Shown here in pieces: positions 1-8,497 of a stretch of 64,000 nucleotides of DNA; the first letter of the stretch is position 1; every line of letters begins with the position of its first letter. The DNA is from Komarekiella atlantica HA4396-MV6 (GTDB lineage: Bacteria > Cyanobacteriota > Cyanobacteriia > Cyanobacteriales > Nostocaceae), in NCBI GenBank assembly GCA_019359395.1, contig JAHHHK010000023.1, positions 57,786-121,785 of the forward strand. The letters are read 5' to 3'. Below the pieces are notes generated by a model, which saw nothing but the letters and a program-made list of their open reading frames with translations, ran no database searches and had not been told where the DNA came from. The translations under genes were made by a program, and so were the position numbers.

Positions 1-254
1 TTCTCGATGAAGTCAAAAAAAGAAGCAACTGGGCGCAAAATAATCCAGTAGAAGTTGCCAAATTTCTCTCACCAGAATTGGGTATTGATGCTGAGGTTTT
101 AAAAGTCGCAGAAAAACGACGGGAGTATGGTGTACTACCGCTAACAGAGGAAGTGATTCGTGGACAACAGCAGATTGCTGATACCTTCTACAAAATCAAG
201 CTGATACCGAAATCTATCAATATTAGCGAAATCGTTTGGAAAGGCAATCAATAG
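1..254 (+). CDS. ABC transporter substrate-binding protein, aliphatic-sulfonate type (3' end only)
   Basis: An open frame enters from the left edge (codons in phase from base 3) and stops at TAG 252-254, giving the last 83 residues. The segment resembles the C-terminus of SsuA/TauA-type periplasmic binding proteins: a WAQNNPVEVAKFLS stretch, then a helix with IRGQQQIADTFYKIKLIPKSINISE, which matches in layout the C-terminus of the complete SBP at 33400-34503. Proteins of this family bind alkanesulfonates or taurine outside the membrane and deliver them to an ABC permease. It ends 13 bases before the AprA-like flavoprotein and probably shares its transcript. The N-terminus, signal peptide and any permease genes lie outside the window, so the substrate is inferred from the family only. 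Confidence 0.75.
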   Translation, partial: LDEVKKRSNWAQNNPVEVAKFLSPELGIDAEVLKVAEKRREYGVLPLTEEVIRGQQQIADTFYKIKLIPKSINISEIVWKGNQ

Positions 255-267
255 AAGGCAGAAAAAT

Positions 268-1977
268 ATGAATATCAATACCCAGTGGATTAAAACGGAT
301 GTGCTTGTGATTGGTGGTGGTACGGCCGGGACAATGGCAGGTATCAAAGCCAAACAAGCCAATCCCCATGCAGAGGTGCTGATTTTAGAAAAGGCTAACA
401 TCCGACGGAGTGGTGCGATCGCAATGGGTATGGATGGGGTAAACACCGCAGTCATTCCCGGACATTCCACACCAGAACAATATGTGCGCGAAATTACCCT
501 AGCTAATGATGGCATTCTCAACCAAAAAGCCGTATATCAAACAGGCAAATTAGGTTATGAAGTCATCCAAGAATTAGAAAGCTGGGGTGTGAAATTTCAA
601 AAAGATGCCCAAGGCAACTATGACTTAAAACAAGTGCATCGCGTGGGTAAATATGTCCTACCCATGCCAGAAGGTAAAGACCTCAAAACCATTCTTACCC
701 GCCAAGTCAAACGCCACAAAGTCAAAGTGACAAATCGTGTCATGGCAACCCGTGTCTTAGTCAAAGCAGGACATGCTATTGGTGCAGTGGGATTTGATGT
801 CAGAAACGGCGATTATATAGTTATTCAAGCTAAAGCAGTCATCTTGTGTACAGGTGCTTGCGGCAGACTCGGATTACCTGCTTCCGGCTATCTCTACGGC
901 ACTTACGAAAATCCTACCAATGCTGGGGATGGCTATTCAATGGCTTATCATGCAGGTGCAGAACTCAGCAATATTGAATGCTTTCAAATTAATCCTCTAA
1001 TCAAAGATTACAACGGCCCTGCCTGTGCTTATGTTGCCGGCCCGTTTGGCGCACATACAGCCAACGCCGAAGGAAATCGCTTTATTAGTTGCGACTATTG
1101 GAGTGGTCAAATGATGTTAGAAATCTGGAAAGAATTAAACTCTGGGAAAGGGCCAGTCCAACTGAAAATGACCCACCTTGATGAAGATACAATTGCCGAA
1201 ATTGAATCAATACTTTGGGCAAATGAACGACCAAGTAGAGAACGCTTTCATCAAGGCAGAAATGAAGATTATCGCACCCACGGCGTAGAGATGCATATTT
1301 CTGAAATTGGGTTATGTAGCGGTCATAGTGCCTCTGGTGTGTGGGTAAATGAAAATGCCCAAACAACCGTTTCTGGTTTATATGCAGCCGGAGATATGGC
1401 CAGCGTTCCCCATAATTACATGATTGGAGCATTTGTTTTCGGCCGCATAGCCGGAAATCATGCCATTGAATATATTGAAGGCTTAGATTTTATAGAACCA
1501 GATACAGAGTTCTTAGAAACAGAAAAAGCTAGAATTTATGCCCCATTAACTCGCCCTAATGGTGTACCTCATACCCAAATCGAATATAAATTAAGACGCT
1601 TAGTTAATGATTATCTGCAACCGCCAAAAACAGGTAATAAAATTGAGATTGGTTTGAAACAGTTTGTCCAATATCAACAAACATTAGATTTAATGGGTGC
1701 GCGTGATCCTCATGAATTGATGCGTTCTCTGGAAGTGCATTTTATTCGCGATTGTGCAGAAATGGCAGCCAGAGCATCATTATATCGTCAAGAAACTCGC
1801 TGGGGACTTTATCATTACCGCTTAGATTATCCAGAAAAGAATGATGATGAGTGGTTTTGTCATGTCAATCTAAAGAAAGATGAATTAGGACAAATGATAT
1901 TATTTAAGCGTCCTGTAGAATCTTATATTGTGGAAGTAGATGCAGTCAAGGAAATCTATAATGTAGCTGTCAGGTAA
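268..1977 (+). CDS. AprA-like FAD-dependent oxidoreductase (fumarate reductase/APS reductase flavoprotein family)
   Basis: A 569-residue flavoprotein with an N-terminal Rossmann dinucleotide-binding motif (GGGTAG, residues 16-21) and later a second FAD contact region (VSGLYAAGDMA). The family comprises flavoprotein subunits of succinate dehydrogenase, fumarate reductase and adenylylsulfate reductase; the early VHRVGKYVLPMPEGKDL segment is more AprA-like than SdhA-like. APS reductase needs an iron-sulfur partner, and a two-cluster ferredoxin gene lies 1.8 kb downstream on the same strand. An AGAAGG stretch precedes the ATG. The gene follows a sulfonate-type SBP by 13 bases, which points to sulfur metabolism. 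True dissimilatory APS reductase activity is not expected in a cyanobacterium, so the reaction remains unknown; family assignment is secure, substrate is not. Confidence 0.8.
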   Translation: MNINTQWIKTDVLVIGGGTAGTMAGIKAKQANPHAEVLILEKANIRRSGAIAMGMDGVNTAVIPGHSTPEQYVREITLANDGILNQKAVYQTGKLGYEVIQELESWGVKFQKDAQGNYDLKQVHRVGKYVLPMPEGKDLKTILTRQVKRHKVKVTNRVMATRVLVKAGHAIGAVGFDVRNGDYIVIQAKAVILCTGACGRLGLPASGYLYGTYENPTNAGDGYSMAYHAGAELSNIECFQINPLIKDYNGPACAYVAGPFGAHTANAEGNRFISCDYWSGQMMLEIWKELNSGKGPVQLKMTHLDEDTIAEIESILWANERPSRERFHQGRNEDYRTHGVEMHISEIGLCSGHSASGVWVNENAQTTVSGLYAAGDMASVPHNYMIGAFVFGRIAGNHAIEYIEGLDFIEPDTEFLETEKARIYAPLTRPNGVPHTQIEYKLRRLVNDYLQPPKTGNKIEIGLKQFVQYQQTLDLMGARDPHELMRSLEVHFIRDCAEMAARASLYRQETRWGLYHYRLDYPEKNDDEWFCHVNLKKDELGQMILFKRPVESYIVEVDAVKEIYNVAVR

Positions 1978-1989
1978 TATATTTTAATC

Positions 1990-2772
1990 ATGCCTATTTA
2001 TAATTCAATTGGTCAAAAATATTCAAAAACTCGCATCCCTGATAGTCGTATTGTCAATAAACTAATTGATTTACTAAGTTTACCCAAAGGTAGCATTATT
2101 GCTGATATTGGTGCTGGTACTGGAGGTTACAGTTTAGCCTTAGCTAACCAAGGATTTATTGTTAATGCCGTTGAACCTTCTGTAGTGATGCAAAAACAAG
2201 CAGTAGAACATCCACAAGTCAAGTGGTTTACTGGCTATGCAGAAAATTTACCTTTACCAGATAAGTCTGTTGATGGCGTTGTAAGTATCCTGGCAATTCA
2301 TCACTTTTCTCATCTCGAAAAAGCGTTTCAAGAAATGCACAGAGTTATTAAAGATGGTGCAATAGTTTTGCTAACTTTTGATATTAGGTTTGCTCAGAAA
2401 ATATGGCTTTATGATTATTTCCCATTTTTGTGGGAAGATGCTTTACGATTTTTACCACTTAACAAACAGATTAATTTAATTCATAGTAAAACTAAAAGGC
2501 GTGTTGAAGTCATACCCCTTTTGTTACCACATGATTTATCTGATTTATTCGCAGCAGCAGCCTGGAGACGACCAGAGTTATATCTTCAACCAGAGGTACG
2601 CGCTGGGATATCATCTTTTGCTTTAGCAAATCAAGATTCAGTAGAGCAAGGATTACAGTTATTGGCAGCAGATTTAAATAATGGAGAATGGAATAAGAAA
2701 TATGGTGATATTGGCAATTTGACAGAGATTGATTTAGGCTATCGTTTTATTCGCGCAACGCTGGATAATTAA
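1990..2772 (+). CDS. class I SAM-dependent methyltransferase
   Basis: A 260-residue protein of the Methyltransf_11 (UbiE/COQ5-like) type. Motif I is clear as ADIGAGTGGYS near residues 39-49, followed by an acidic residue at the end of strand 2 (NAVEPS) and the post-motif DGVVSILAIHHFSHLEKAFQEM. These contact S-adenosylmethionine; the methyl acceptor cannot be read from sequence. The ATG lies 12 bases after the flavoprotein stop with no obvious Shine-Dalgarno sequence, suggesting translation within a polycistronic message. It belongs to the same-strand run with two acetyltransferases and a ferredoxin. Cytoplasmic, no membrane segments. Confidence 0.8.
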   Translation: MPIYNSIGQKYSKTRIPDSRIVNKLIDLLSLPKGSIIADIGAGTGGYSLALANQGFIVNAVEPSVVMQKQAVEHPQVKWFTGYAENLPLPDKSVDGVVSILAIHHFSHLEKAFQEMHRVIKDGAIVLLTFDIRFAQKIWLYDYFPFLWEDALRFLPLNKQINLIHSKTKRRVEVIPLLLPHDLSDLFAAAAWRRPELYLQPEVRAGISSFALANQDSVEQGLQLLAADLNNGEWNKKYGDIGNLTEIDLGYRFIRATLDN

Positions 2773-2791
2773 ACCTTTTTAATTTAAAGTT

Positions 2792-3253
2792 ATGACAAAT
2801 AAAGTCACTGTAGGCGAGAAAATTAAAATTAGACAAGCTGAGATTAAAGATGCAGAGCGAATTGCTAATCTTTGCGAGCAACTTGAATATTATGTTACAA
2901 ATCAACAAATAGAGCAGCGACTTGCCAAAATTAATCATAACAATGCTCATATTGTTTATGTTGCAACTTTAGCAAATGAATATGTAATTGGTTGGGTGCA
3001 CGCTCATATTAGTGATTTATTAATTATTCCAACTCAAGCGATTCTTTTGGGGTTAGTTGTCGAGGAAAATTATCGTAGTAGTGGAATTGGACGTATTTTA
3101 ATGCAGCAGATTGAACAATGGGCTTCTCTGGCCGGATGTGAAGGTGTTATGTTACGTTCTAGTCTTAGACGCAAAGAGGCACATTTATTTTATGAGAAAA
3201 TTGGCTATACCAATATAAAACAGTCTTTGGCTTTTTATAAACAATTGGCTTAG
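2792..3253 (+). CDS. GNAT family N-acetyltransferase
   Basis: A 153-residue single-domain GNAT protein. The acetyl-CoA pyrophosphate loop is recognisable in VEENYRSSGIGRILMQQIEQWA (the Q/RxxGxG/A signature appears as RSSGIG), followed by the C-terminal strand and helix LRSSLRRKEAHLFYEKIGYTNIKQSLAFYKQL. The fold transfers an acetyl group from acetyl-CoA to an amine; the acceptor is unknown. It begins 19 bases after the methyltransferase and ends 7 bases before a second GNAT gene, so it is very likely co-transcribed. Cytoplasmic. Confidence 0.8.
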   Translation: MTNKVTVGEKIKIRQAEIKDAERIANLCEQLEYYVTNQQIEQRLAKINHNNAHIVYVATLANEYVIGWVHAHISDLLIIPTQAILLGLVVEENYRSSGIGRILMQQIEQWASLAGCEGVMLRSSLRRKEAHLFYEKIGYTNIKQSLAFYKQLA

Positions 3254-3260
3254 TCAAAAT

Positions 3261-3770
3261 ATGCACTTAATAGAAACATTTACTACCAGTCGCTTGTTTG
3301 CTGAACGCCTACGTTTTCAACATTTGAATGAACTTTACCGTATGCACCAAAATACACAAGTTATGGCAACGTTAGGCGGTGTTCGTTCTGATGAAGCAAC
3401 ACGACTGTTTATTTTAAATAACTTGAATCATTGGCAGCAGTATGGATTCGGTTTATGGGTGTTTCGAGATAAAGTTAATCATCAGTTTGTTGGTCGTGCT
3501 GGTCTTCGCAATACTGATGTAGAAGGCATGAGTGAAATTGAATTAGCTTACGCTCTCATGACTAAATTTTGGGGTAAAGGATTAGCAACAGAAATGGGTG
3601 AGAAGATTTTGAAAGTTAGTTTTGAAGTGCTGAATTTGCATGAGATAGTTTGCTTTACCCTGACGACTAACAAAGCATCACAAAGAGTTATGGAAAAGTT
3701 GGGATTTCAATACGAGCGTGATATTATCCACGCAAATTTACCATATTTATTATACCGCTTAAAAGTTTAA
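3261..3770 (+). CDS. GNAT acetyltransferase, RimJ/RimL-like
   Basis: A 169-residue acetyltransferase of the RimJ/RimL (Acetyltransf_3) branch. It shows the early TSRLFAERLRFQHLNELYRMHQN segment typical of that branch, the central EIELAYALMTKFWGKGLATE with the CoA loop (KFWGKGLATE), and the late TNKASQRVMEKLGFQYERD. RimJ/RimL relatives acetylate protein N-termini, but many act on small amines or antibiotics. It starts 7 bases after the preceding GNAT stop, and the two are different branches of the superfamily rather than recent duplicates. The acceptor is unknown. Confidence 0.8.
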   Translation: MHLIETFTTSRLFAERLRFQHLNELYRMHQNTQVMATLGGVRSDEATRLFILNNLNHWQQYGFGLWVFRDKVNHQFVGRAGLRNTDVEGMSEIELAYALMTKFWGKGLATEMGEKILKVSFEVLNLHEIVCFTLTTNKASQRVMEKLGFQYERDIIHANLPYLLYRLKV

Positions 3771-3792
3771 TTATGAATTCAAGAAGTAGTTT

Positions 3793-4020
3793 ATGGCTTT
3801 AATCAATCAAAGAATAGATGTTCCTGTCATTGTTGATGAATCAAAATGTTTAGAAAAATGCACAGCTTGTATTGAAGTTTGTCCATTAGATGTGTTGGCG
3901 AAAAATCCAGAGACAGGCAAAGCATATATGAAATATGATGAGTGTTGGTTTTGTCTGCCTTGTGAAAAAGAATGTCCCACCAATGCAATTACAGTACAAA
4001 TTCCTTTTTTGTTGCGATAG
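3793..4020 (+). CDS. 2[4Fe-4S] ferredoxin, AprB-like small electron carrier
   Basis: A 75-residue protein with two cysteine quartets: CLEKCTACIEVCP near the N-terminus (spacing C-x3-C-x2-C-x3-CP, one residue longer than the usual first gap) and CWFCLPCEKECP near the C-terminus (C-x2-C-x2-C-x3-CP). This layout binds two [4Fe-4S] clusters. The second half with its tryptophan between cysteines recalls the AprB subunit of adenylylsulfate reductase, and the AprA-like flavoprotein lies upstream on the same strand. The likely role is electron partner of that flavoprotein (inference). It starts 22 bases after the second GNAT gene. Confidence 0.85.
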   Translation: MALINQRIDVPVIVDESKCLEKCTACIEVCPLDVLAKNPETGKAYMKYDECWFCLPCEKECPTNAITVQIPFLLR

Positions 4021-4065
4021 TTCTTCTCTTATCCTCTGTGACTCTGTGCCTTTGTGGTAAAAATA

Positions 4066-4998
4066 ATGAATGATGACCTTAAGCTTTGGATAGAAATGCT
4101 GCGATCGCCTGATGTAAATGACCGCTTAGTAGCTGTCAAAACTTTACAACATTTAGGCGATGAAGAAACAATAGAAGCTTTAATTATCGCTTTGAAAGAT
4201 GAACACATTGCCGTCCAAAAAATAGCAATATCTGCCCTTTGGGAGATTGCCAATCCTGTTGCTATTCCTGCTTTAATTGAATGCCTAAATTCAGTAGATG
4301 CAGATATTCGCACTGAAGCAGCTTCAGCTTTAAATGAGTTAGTTATGCAAGATGACTTGCTACTTTTACTAGATAAGTTGCAAAGTAATGATATCAATAC
4401 ACAATTAAATATTTTAGTGCTTCTACGGAAGATTCATGATATTCAATCCTTACCGTACATTTTACCATTTTTAGAATCAGATAACCCTGAATTAAAAGAA
4501 GTAGCAATTACCACACTGCGATATATAAATCAATTAGAAAAATGTCCCCAAGCTTTGAATTTAATTTTTGATGAATCAGCACTTGTGCGTCGTGCTGCTG
4601 CTTTAACTTTAGGCCATTTACAAGATACAGAAGTGATTGCCATACTTTCTCAAGCACTTACAAATGATAGCGATTGGCAAGTTCGCCGTAATGTAGCTAA
4701 ATCTCTGGCTATTCATAAAAATCAGCAAGCAATTTCAGCATTAGAAATAGCTATAAGTGATGAACATTGGCAAGTGCGGAAATCAGTAGCACAAGCTTTG
4801 CAAAAGATTCCAGATATTCAAGTTATGCCGAAATTAATTCAAGCGTTAACAGATGAATATGCAGATGTCCGCAAAGAAGCAGTAATCGCCCTTGCTAATT
4901 TAGCTCATCCTGATGTTATTAACCCTTTGCAACAAGCTTTAGATGACCCTGATAAGGAAGTTGCTATTCAAGCACAGCGGGCAATTCACAACCTTTAA
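4066..4998 (+). CDS. HEAT-repeat (PBS lyase-like) protein
   Basis: About 310 residues built almost wholly of HEAT/PBS-lyase HEAT-like repeats of roughly 31 residues (repeated patterns such as DERLVAVKTLQHLGDEETIE and VRRNVAKSLAIH). Such proteins are scaffolds; in cyanobacteria relatives include phycobilin lyases, but no lyase-specific feature is seen. A GTG at 4054 opens the frame earlier, yet that stretch lies in a dispersed 'ctctgtgcctttgtggt' repeat, so ATG 4066 is preferred. Its place between the ferredoxin and the Mrp-like carrier suggests a role in assembly or docking of the redox proteins; this is inference. Confidence 0.75.
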   Translation: MNDDLKLWIEMLRSPDVNDRLVAVKTLQHLGDEETIEALIIALKDEHIAVQKIAISALWEIANPVAIPALIECLNSVDADIRTEAASALNELVMQDDLLLLLDKLQSNDINTQLNILVLLRKIHDIQSLPYILPFLESDNPELKEVAITTLRYINQLEKCPQALNLIFDESALVRRAAALTLGHLQDTEVIAILSQALTNDSDWQVRRNVAKSLAIHKNQQAISALEIAISDEHWQVRKSVAQALQKIPDIQVMPKLIQALTDEYADVRKEAVIALANLAHPDVINPLQQALDDPDKEVAIQAQRAIHNL

Positions 4999-5060
4999 AA
5001 ATATTGCGATCGCACGAAGAATTTTGGGTGAGAGAAATTTTAGAGAATATTTAAACGAGA

Positions 5061-6083
5061 ATGATAGACAAAGTGCAACCAGATTCTCGTCAGCAACAAG
5101 TAGTTGAACTGCTCAAACAGGTAATCGAACCTACTTTAAAAAACGACATCATTAGTTTGGGAATGGTACGAAACTTACGTATAGTTGATGACTATATTTA
5201 CTTGCGTTTATATGTTGGTTCCCATCAGCAGCAATTACAATTAGAAATTGAATCTAAATTATCATCTATAAGTTGGTGCAAAAAAACTTATATTCAAATT
5301 TGTACAATTCCTGGTGTTAAAACAACACTAGCAATTTCTAGTGGTAAAGGTGGCGTTGGTAAATCAACAACAGCCGTAAATATAGCCGCAGCTTTAAGAT
5401 TACGAGGTGCAAAAGTCGGACTATTAGATGCTGATATTTATGGCCCTAATTTACCGCAAATGTTAGGTTTGGGACAAGCTGATATTCAAGTGATTAATAC
5501 TCCCACAGGCGATAAGTTTTTACCTCTAGAAGTTCAGGGAATAAAACTAATGTCAGTCGGTTTACTTGCCGAAGCAAATCGTCCTTTAGCATGGCGAGGC
5601 CCTGTGTTGCACAAAATTATCACACAATTTTTGCAAGACGTGGAATGGGGTGAATTAGATTATTTATTAATAGATTTACCTCCCGGTACAGGTGATGCTC
5701 AAATCACTATTATCCAAGAAAGCCCTGTTTGTGGAGTTATCCTAGTGACAACTCCTCAACAAGTAGCTGTTGCAGATGTCCGACGTAATATCTATATGTT
5801 TCGCCAAGTAGGTGTTCCTGTTCTTGGCATCGTTGAAAATATGAGTTATTTAATCTGCGATGATTGTGGTTCACGTACACCAATTTTTGGTAGTGGTGGC
5901 GGCGAACAACTAGCCACAGAATTGCAAGCGCCTCTGTTAGGACAAATTCCTATTGATCAGCGCATTTGTAGCGGTGGTGATACTGGAAATCCTATTGCTG
6001 TCAGTGAATACGCTTCACCTACTGGTGAGGTGTTTACACAAATTGCTGCTGCACTAAATGTCACTTTTAGCTTACACAGCTAA
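5061..6083 (+). CDS. mrp: Mrp/ApbC/NBP35-type P-loop ATPase, Fe-S cluster carrier
   Basis: A 340-residue protein with an N-terminal MIP18 (DUF59) domain (about residues 10-80) and a C-terminal ParA/MinD-like ATPase. The deviant Walker A is GKGGVGKST at 95-103, preceded by AISS; the switch region reads LLDADIYGPNLPQMLG and the later LIDLPPGTGDAQ. A CxxC pair (CDDCG) typical of cluster-binding Mrp proteins sits near residue 275. The family inserts iron-sulfur clusters into client proteins. Here it closes a same-strand run that holds a ferredoxin, so maturation of that ferredoxin or of a partner is a plausible job. An AACGAGA stretch precedes the ATG. Confidence 0.9.
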   Translation: MIDKVQPDSRQQQVVELLKQVIEPTLKNDIISLGMVRNLRIVDDYIYLRLYVGSHQQQLQLEIESKLSSISWCKKTYIQICTIPGVKTTLAISSGKGGVGKSTTAVNIAAALRLRGAKVGLLDADIYGPNLPQMLGLGQADIQVINTPTGDKFLPLEVQGIKLMSVGLLAEANRPLAWRGPVLHKIITQFLQDVEWGELDYLLIDLPPGTGDAQITIIQESPVCGVILVTTPQQVAVADVRRNIYMFRQVGVPVLGIVENMSYLICDDCGSRTPIFGSGGGEQLATELQAPLLGQIPIDQRICSGGDTGNPIAVSEYASPTGEVFTQIAAALNVTFSLHS

Positions 6084-6233
6084 TAACCATTGACAAAGGA
6101 GTTTTTAGCATTGGTGAAGAAAATATTACATAAACAAAGCCCACCTACATGGTTGATAAAAACAACTTGCAAAGACAAATTTGTCTTGATAGCTGGGATT
6201 TTTAATCACCGGGATTAGAATTTAATATAAATA

Positions 6234-6255
6234 AGCTAGGGATTGCTCCCTAGCT
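6234..6255. terminator. hairpin between convergent genes (probable terminator)
   Basis: Perfect 9-bp inverted repeat AGCTAGGGA / TCCCTAGCT with a TTGC loop, located between the convergent mrp-like and pentapeptide genes. Read on the minus strand it is followed by an A/T-rich TTATTTATATT stretch, which fits a terminator for the pentapeptide gene. No strong T-run follows on the plus strand. Confidence 0.55.
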
Positions 6256-6288
6256 CAGATACCCATTAACGTAGCTATACATTTGGAA

Positions 6289-6906
6289 TTATTGATACGG
6301 ATTCATGAATCCTGTGGGTACTATTGCATCTTCCAAATCAGCACCTAACAAGTTTGCGCCTTGGATGTTGGCATTTATGAGATTTGTTTTTTGTAAATCT
6401 GCCTTTTGTAGATTTGCTCCTTGCAAATCAGCCCCTAACAGGTTTGCTCCTTCTAAATCAGCATCATATAAGTTTGCCCCTTGTAGATTCGCTCCAGCTA
6501 TATTTGCTTTGCTTAAATCTACTCCCTGTAAATTAGCTGTTGCGAGGTTTGTTCCTTGTAGATTCGCCTTTTCTAACTCTGCTTTTTGCAAGTTTGCACC
6601 TGCTAAGTTAGCTGCTTGCAGATTTGCATTGTCTAATTGCGCTTCAACTAAATTGCATCCAACACATTCATTGGTTGTTAATAGACGTTGAACATTTGCA
6701 GCTACGCTATCTACTGGCCATACTGTTTGAGGTATAACAGGAGCCGGAGATACTATTGGAACTTGTGTGGATTCTGTCGATACGGGTGGTATCTCTGACT
6801 GAGCTAAAGCATAGGGCTGATCAAAAAGAGAAAATATCGTCAGAAATCCTAGAAATACAGCAGTTAAAAGCCAATAAGTTACTTTCTTTGAGTTTGGTTT
6901 GTTCAT
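6289..6906 (-). CDS. secreted pentapeptide-repeat protein
   Basis: About 205 residues. An N-terminal signal peptide (KKVTYWLLTAVFLGFLTIFSLF with cleavage after the ALAQ region) precedes a proline-rich linker and then some 18 tandem A(D/N)LxX pentapeptides (ANLQAANLAGANLQKAELEKANLQ and so on), which fold as a right-handed quadrilateral beta-helix. An upstream in-frame start exists at 6945, but the ATG at 6906 is preceded by AGAGGA at good spacing and puts the signal peptide at the true N-terminus. A CxxC pair (NECVGC) lies just before the repeats. Likely periplasmic or thylakoid-lumenal; function unknown, as for most cyanobacterial pentapeptide proteins. Confidence 0.8.
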   Translation of the reverse strand: MNKPNSKKVTYWLLTAVFLGFLTIFSLFDQPYALAQSEIPPVSTESTQVPIVSPAPVIPQTVWPVDSVAANVQRLLTTNECVGCNLVEAQLDNANLQAANLAGANLQKAELEKANLQGTNLATANLQGVDLSKANIAGANLQGANLYDADLEGANLLGADLQGANLQKADLQKTNLINANIQGANLLGADLEDAIVPTGFMNPYQ

Positions 6907-7107
6907 TAGTTTATTCCTCTTGAATTCAGTAATGTTTAGTTTCAATTAACTTTGGCTCTATCTTAATGCCAATCAATCTCCAAAATCAAATACTATTATT
7001 TTGGATGATCATAAATAAAGGTGATGATTACTTTTTAGCTATTCGTCTCAACTGTAAAGCTATAATTAGGCTTCTTTAGATATTCATCTATAGGGTTTGA
7101 AATATAT

Positions 7108-7422
7108 TTATATTTTTTTACGATAATTATCATTCTTGTCAACCTCCAATCTATCTCGGTTTACCCAACGATTAACAAACTCATTTTGATTTTTCTGCAC
7201 TTTGACTTGTACTTGCTTAGAGCCTAATTTGACAACTTCGACAGGAATTTTATATGTATTCTCAGAGTCAGCACGAGCTTTATAAAGCCAAACAACTTTT
7301 TGTCCTACGAAATAGTCAGATTTTGAACTTAAGTGTGATGTTTCATCTGCCCAAGAGGGAGCCGCAATTACTAAGTTGATTAACAAAATTAAAACCATTA
7401 AAGCGATTTTGATAATTTTCAT
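7108..7422 (-). CDS. small secreted protein of unknown function
   Basis: A 104-residue protein with a clear signal peptide (MKIIKIALMVLILLINLVIA, cleavage near PSWADE). The mature part is about 78 residues, lysine- and valine-rich, with beta-strand-like alternation (VGQKVVWLYKARADSENTYKIPVEVVKLGSKQVQVKV), compatible with a small SH3-like or OB-like barrel. No family recognised. It lies between the pentapeptide gene and a CadD-like transporter on the same strand, 36 bases after the latter, so it may be co-transcribed with it. Confidence 0.65.
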   Translation of the reverse strand: MKIIKIALMVLILLINLVIAAPSWADETSHLSSKSDYFVGQKVVWLYKARADSENTYKIPVEVVKLGSKQVQVKVQKNQNEFVNRWVNRDRLEVDKNDNYRKKI

Positions 7423-7458
7423 GTGTGTAATTTAAGCTTCTATCCCACGATCAATAGT

Positions 7459-8130
7459 CTAATTAAAAAGCATTGCGAGACTAGGTACAAGTTGATAAGT
7501 TCCACTTTTAACTATGATGGATAATCCCAAATATATTAATACAAAGGGAAAGACTTTCCGACCATAGCGAGTCATAACAGAAGCCATGACAGGATTCCGC
7601 GTTAGGTTGTAAGAGACAAAGCACCACAGTCCAATCGCTGAATAGCAAACACATACAATGACTGCTAGACTAGGAACATTACTGCTAGCAAATAACGGAA
7701 CGTAAATACCGATATTATTTCCACCATTGGCAATGGTAACAGCAGAGACACGATAGGTTTGACGATCTTTGAGTATTGCTAATAATGATTTTTTATGGCG
7801 TTTAGATTTAGCTGAATTAGTAAAAGCTGATACAGCTTGTAAAGTATCTTCTTCCTTTCCTCGATTCATTAGATGGCTAATACCAATCATGATTGGGAGA
7901 ATTCCTAATAATCCAATCCATGCTTCTGGAAGAACTAAGCCACCGAGGAAACCAGGAAGACTAGCCATAACTAATGCAGTAAATCCCACAAATTCGCCAA
8001 TAATAATATGCTTGGGACGAAAGGTATGATTCACTTTACCAAAGAAAGCTGTCAAGTATAAATTATCATCAAATGTCGTTGCAAAAGCCGCAGATATTCC
8101 AATAAATAATGTACCAATTAGCCAAGCCAT
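7459..8130 (-). CDS. CadD-family cadmium/cation resistance transporter
   Basis: About 223 residues with five or six hydrophobic segments, matching the Cad (cadmium resistance transporter) family: the first segment ends in FATTFDDNLYLTAFF, the second is IIIGEFVGFTALVMASLPGFL, the third WIGLLGILPIMIGISHLM, followed by a charged loop and the conserved VTIANGGNNIGIYVPLFA. The acidic FDDN and the GGNN motifs are in membrane regions and probably line the transport path. Family members export Cd or other cations or amines. A TTG at 8145 would add five residues; ATG 8130 is preferred. An inverted repeat lies about 95 bases upstream. Confidence 0.8.
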   Translation of the reverse strand: MAWLIGTLFIGISAAFATTFDDNLYLTAFFGKVNHTFRPKHIIIGEFVGFTALVMASLPGFLGGLVLPEAWIGLLGILPIMIGISHLMNRGKEEDTLQAVSAFTNSAKSKRHKKSLLAILKDRQTYRVSAVTIANGGNNIGIYVPLFASSNVPSLAVIVCVCYSAIGLWCFVSYNLTRNPVMASVMTRYGRKVFPFVLIYLGLSIIVKSGTYQLVPSLAMLFN

Positions 8131-8222
8131 GTTTTTTCTATGCAATGATTTAGCGAGATTCTTTCAGAAGATGGTTGAAGCGATCGCTATTAATTACAGA
8201 TGTAATTTTGTCCTTCAACTGG

Positions 8223-8238
8223 TAAGCTGAGTAGCTTA
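8223..8238. promoter_or_regulatory. inverted repeat upstream of the CadD-like gene
   Basis: TAAGCT-GAGT-AGCTTA, a perfect 6-bp dyad with a 4-bp spacer, 93 bases before the CadD-like start. Position and symmetry suit an operator, but no regulator gene is adjacent and the sequence does not match the SmtB/ArsR consensus. Confidence 0.3.
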
Positions 8239-8373
8239 TGAACTCAATATTATGGTCTAGCTAAGATAAGAGCAAATACTCTTTTTTCTTAAAATGATAA
8301 ATTGAATTTATTGAATAAAATATTTAAAAACACCAGGCATGAGAATTGCTTGGTGCAAAATGTAAATGAAGGC

Positions 8374-8497
8374 TCAGATACCCAACTTCTTAAAGAAGTC
8401 GGGTATCTTGTTTTTCAGAACGGTTATATCAGTTGAAACACCAGGAGTATTGCCGCCATCAACCAGAATATCCACCCCAGTAATTGAAAAGGGCAGA
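8374..8497 (-). pseudogene. short-chain dehydrogenase C-terminal fragment
   Basis: Read on the minus strand, the segment encodes PFSITGVDILVDGGNTPGVSTD and runs to TGA at 8374-8376. The ITGVDILVDGG signature is the characteristic C-terminal strand of NAD-dependent short-chain dehydrogenases. No N-terminal Rossmann region or start is present. The fragment is fused upstream to a different gene remnant (8498-8708), so it is the tail left after a deletion. Its final residues are encoded by one arm of a dispersed hairpin repeat. Confidence 0.65.
8376..8408. repeat. dispersed hairpin repeat, copy 1
   Basis: Inverted repeat with arms AGATACCCAACTTCTT and AAGAAGTCGGGTATCT and almost no loop (one A-C mismatch). 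A near-identical hairpin with perfect arms (AGATCCCCGACTTCTT) occurs at 28760-28794. This is a recurrent Nostocales intergenic hairpin; it may act as a terminator or RNA-processing site. Confidence 0.7.

Noticed and set aside
268..1977. True dissimilatory APS reductase
   Set aside because: The pathway context (sat, aprB of usual size, dsr genes) is missing and cyanobacteria do not respire sulfate; kept as AprA-like.
6305..6691. Plus-strand reading frame opposite the pentapeptide gene
   Set aside because: Low-complexity mirror of the pentapeptide repeats (FAPCKSA-type); the minus strand has the signal peptide and RBS.
8146..8365. tRNA or other RNA gene in the spacer
   Set aside because: No cloverleaf or conserved RNA element seen; only a short palindrome.
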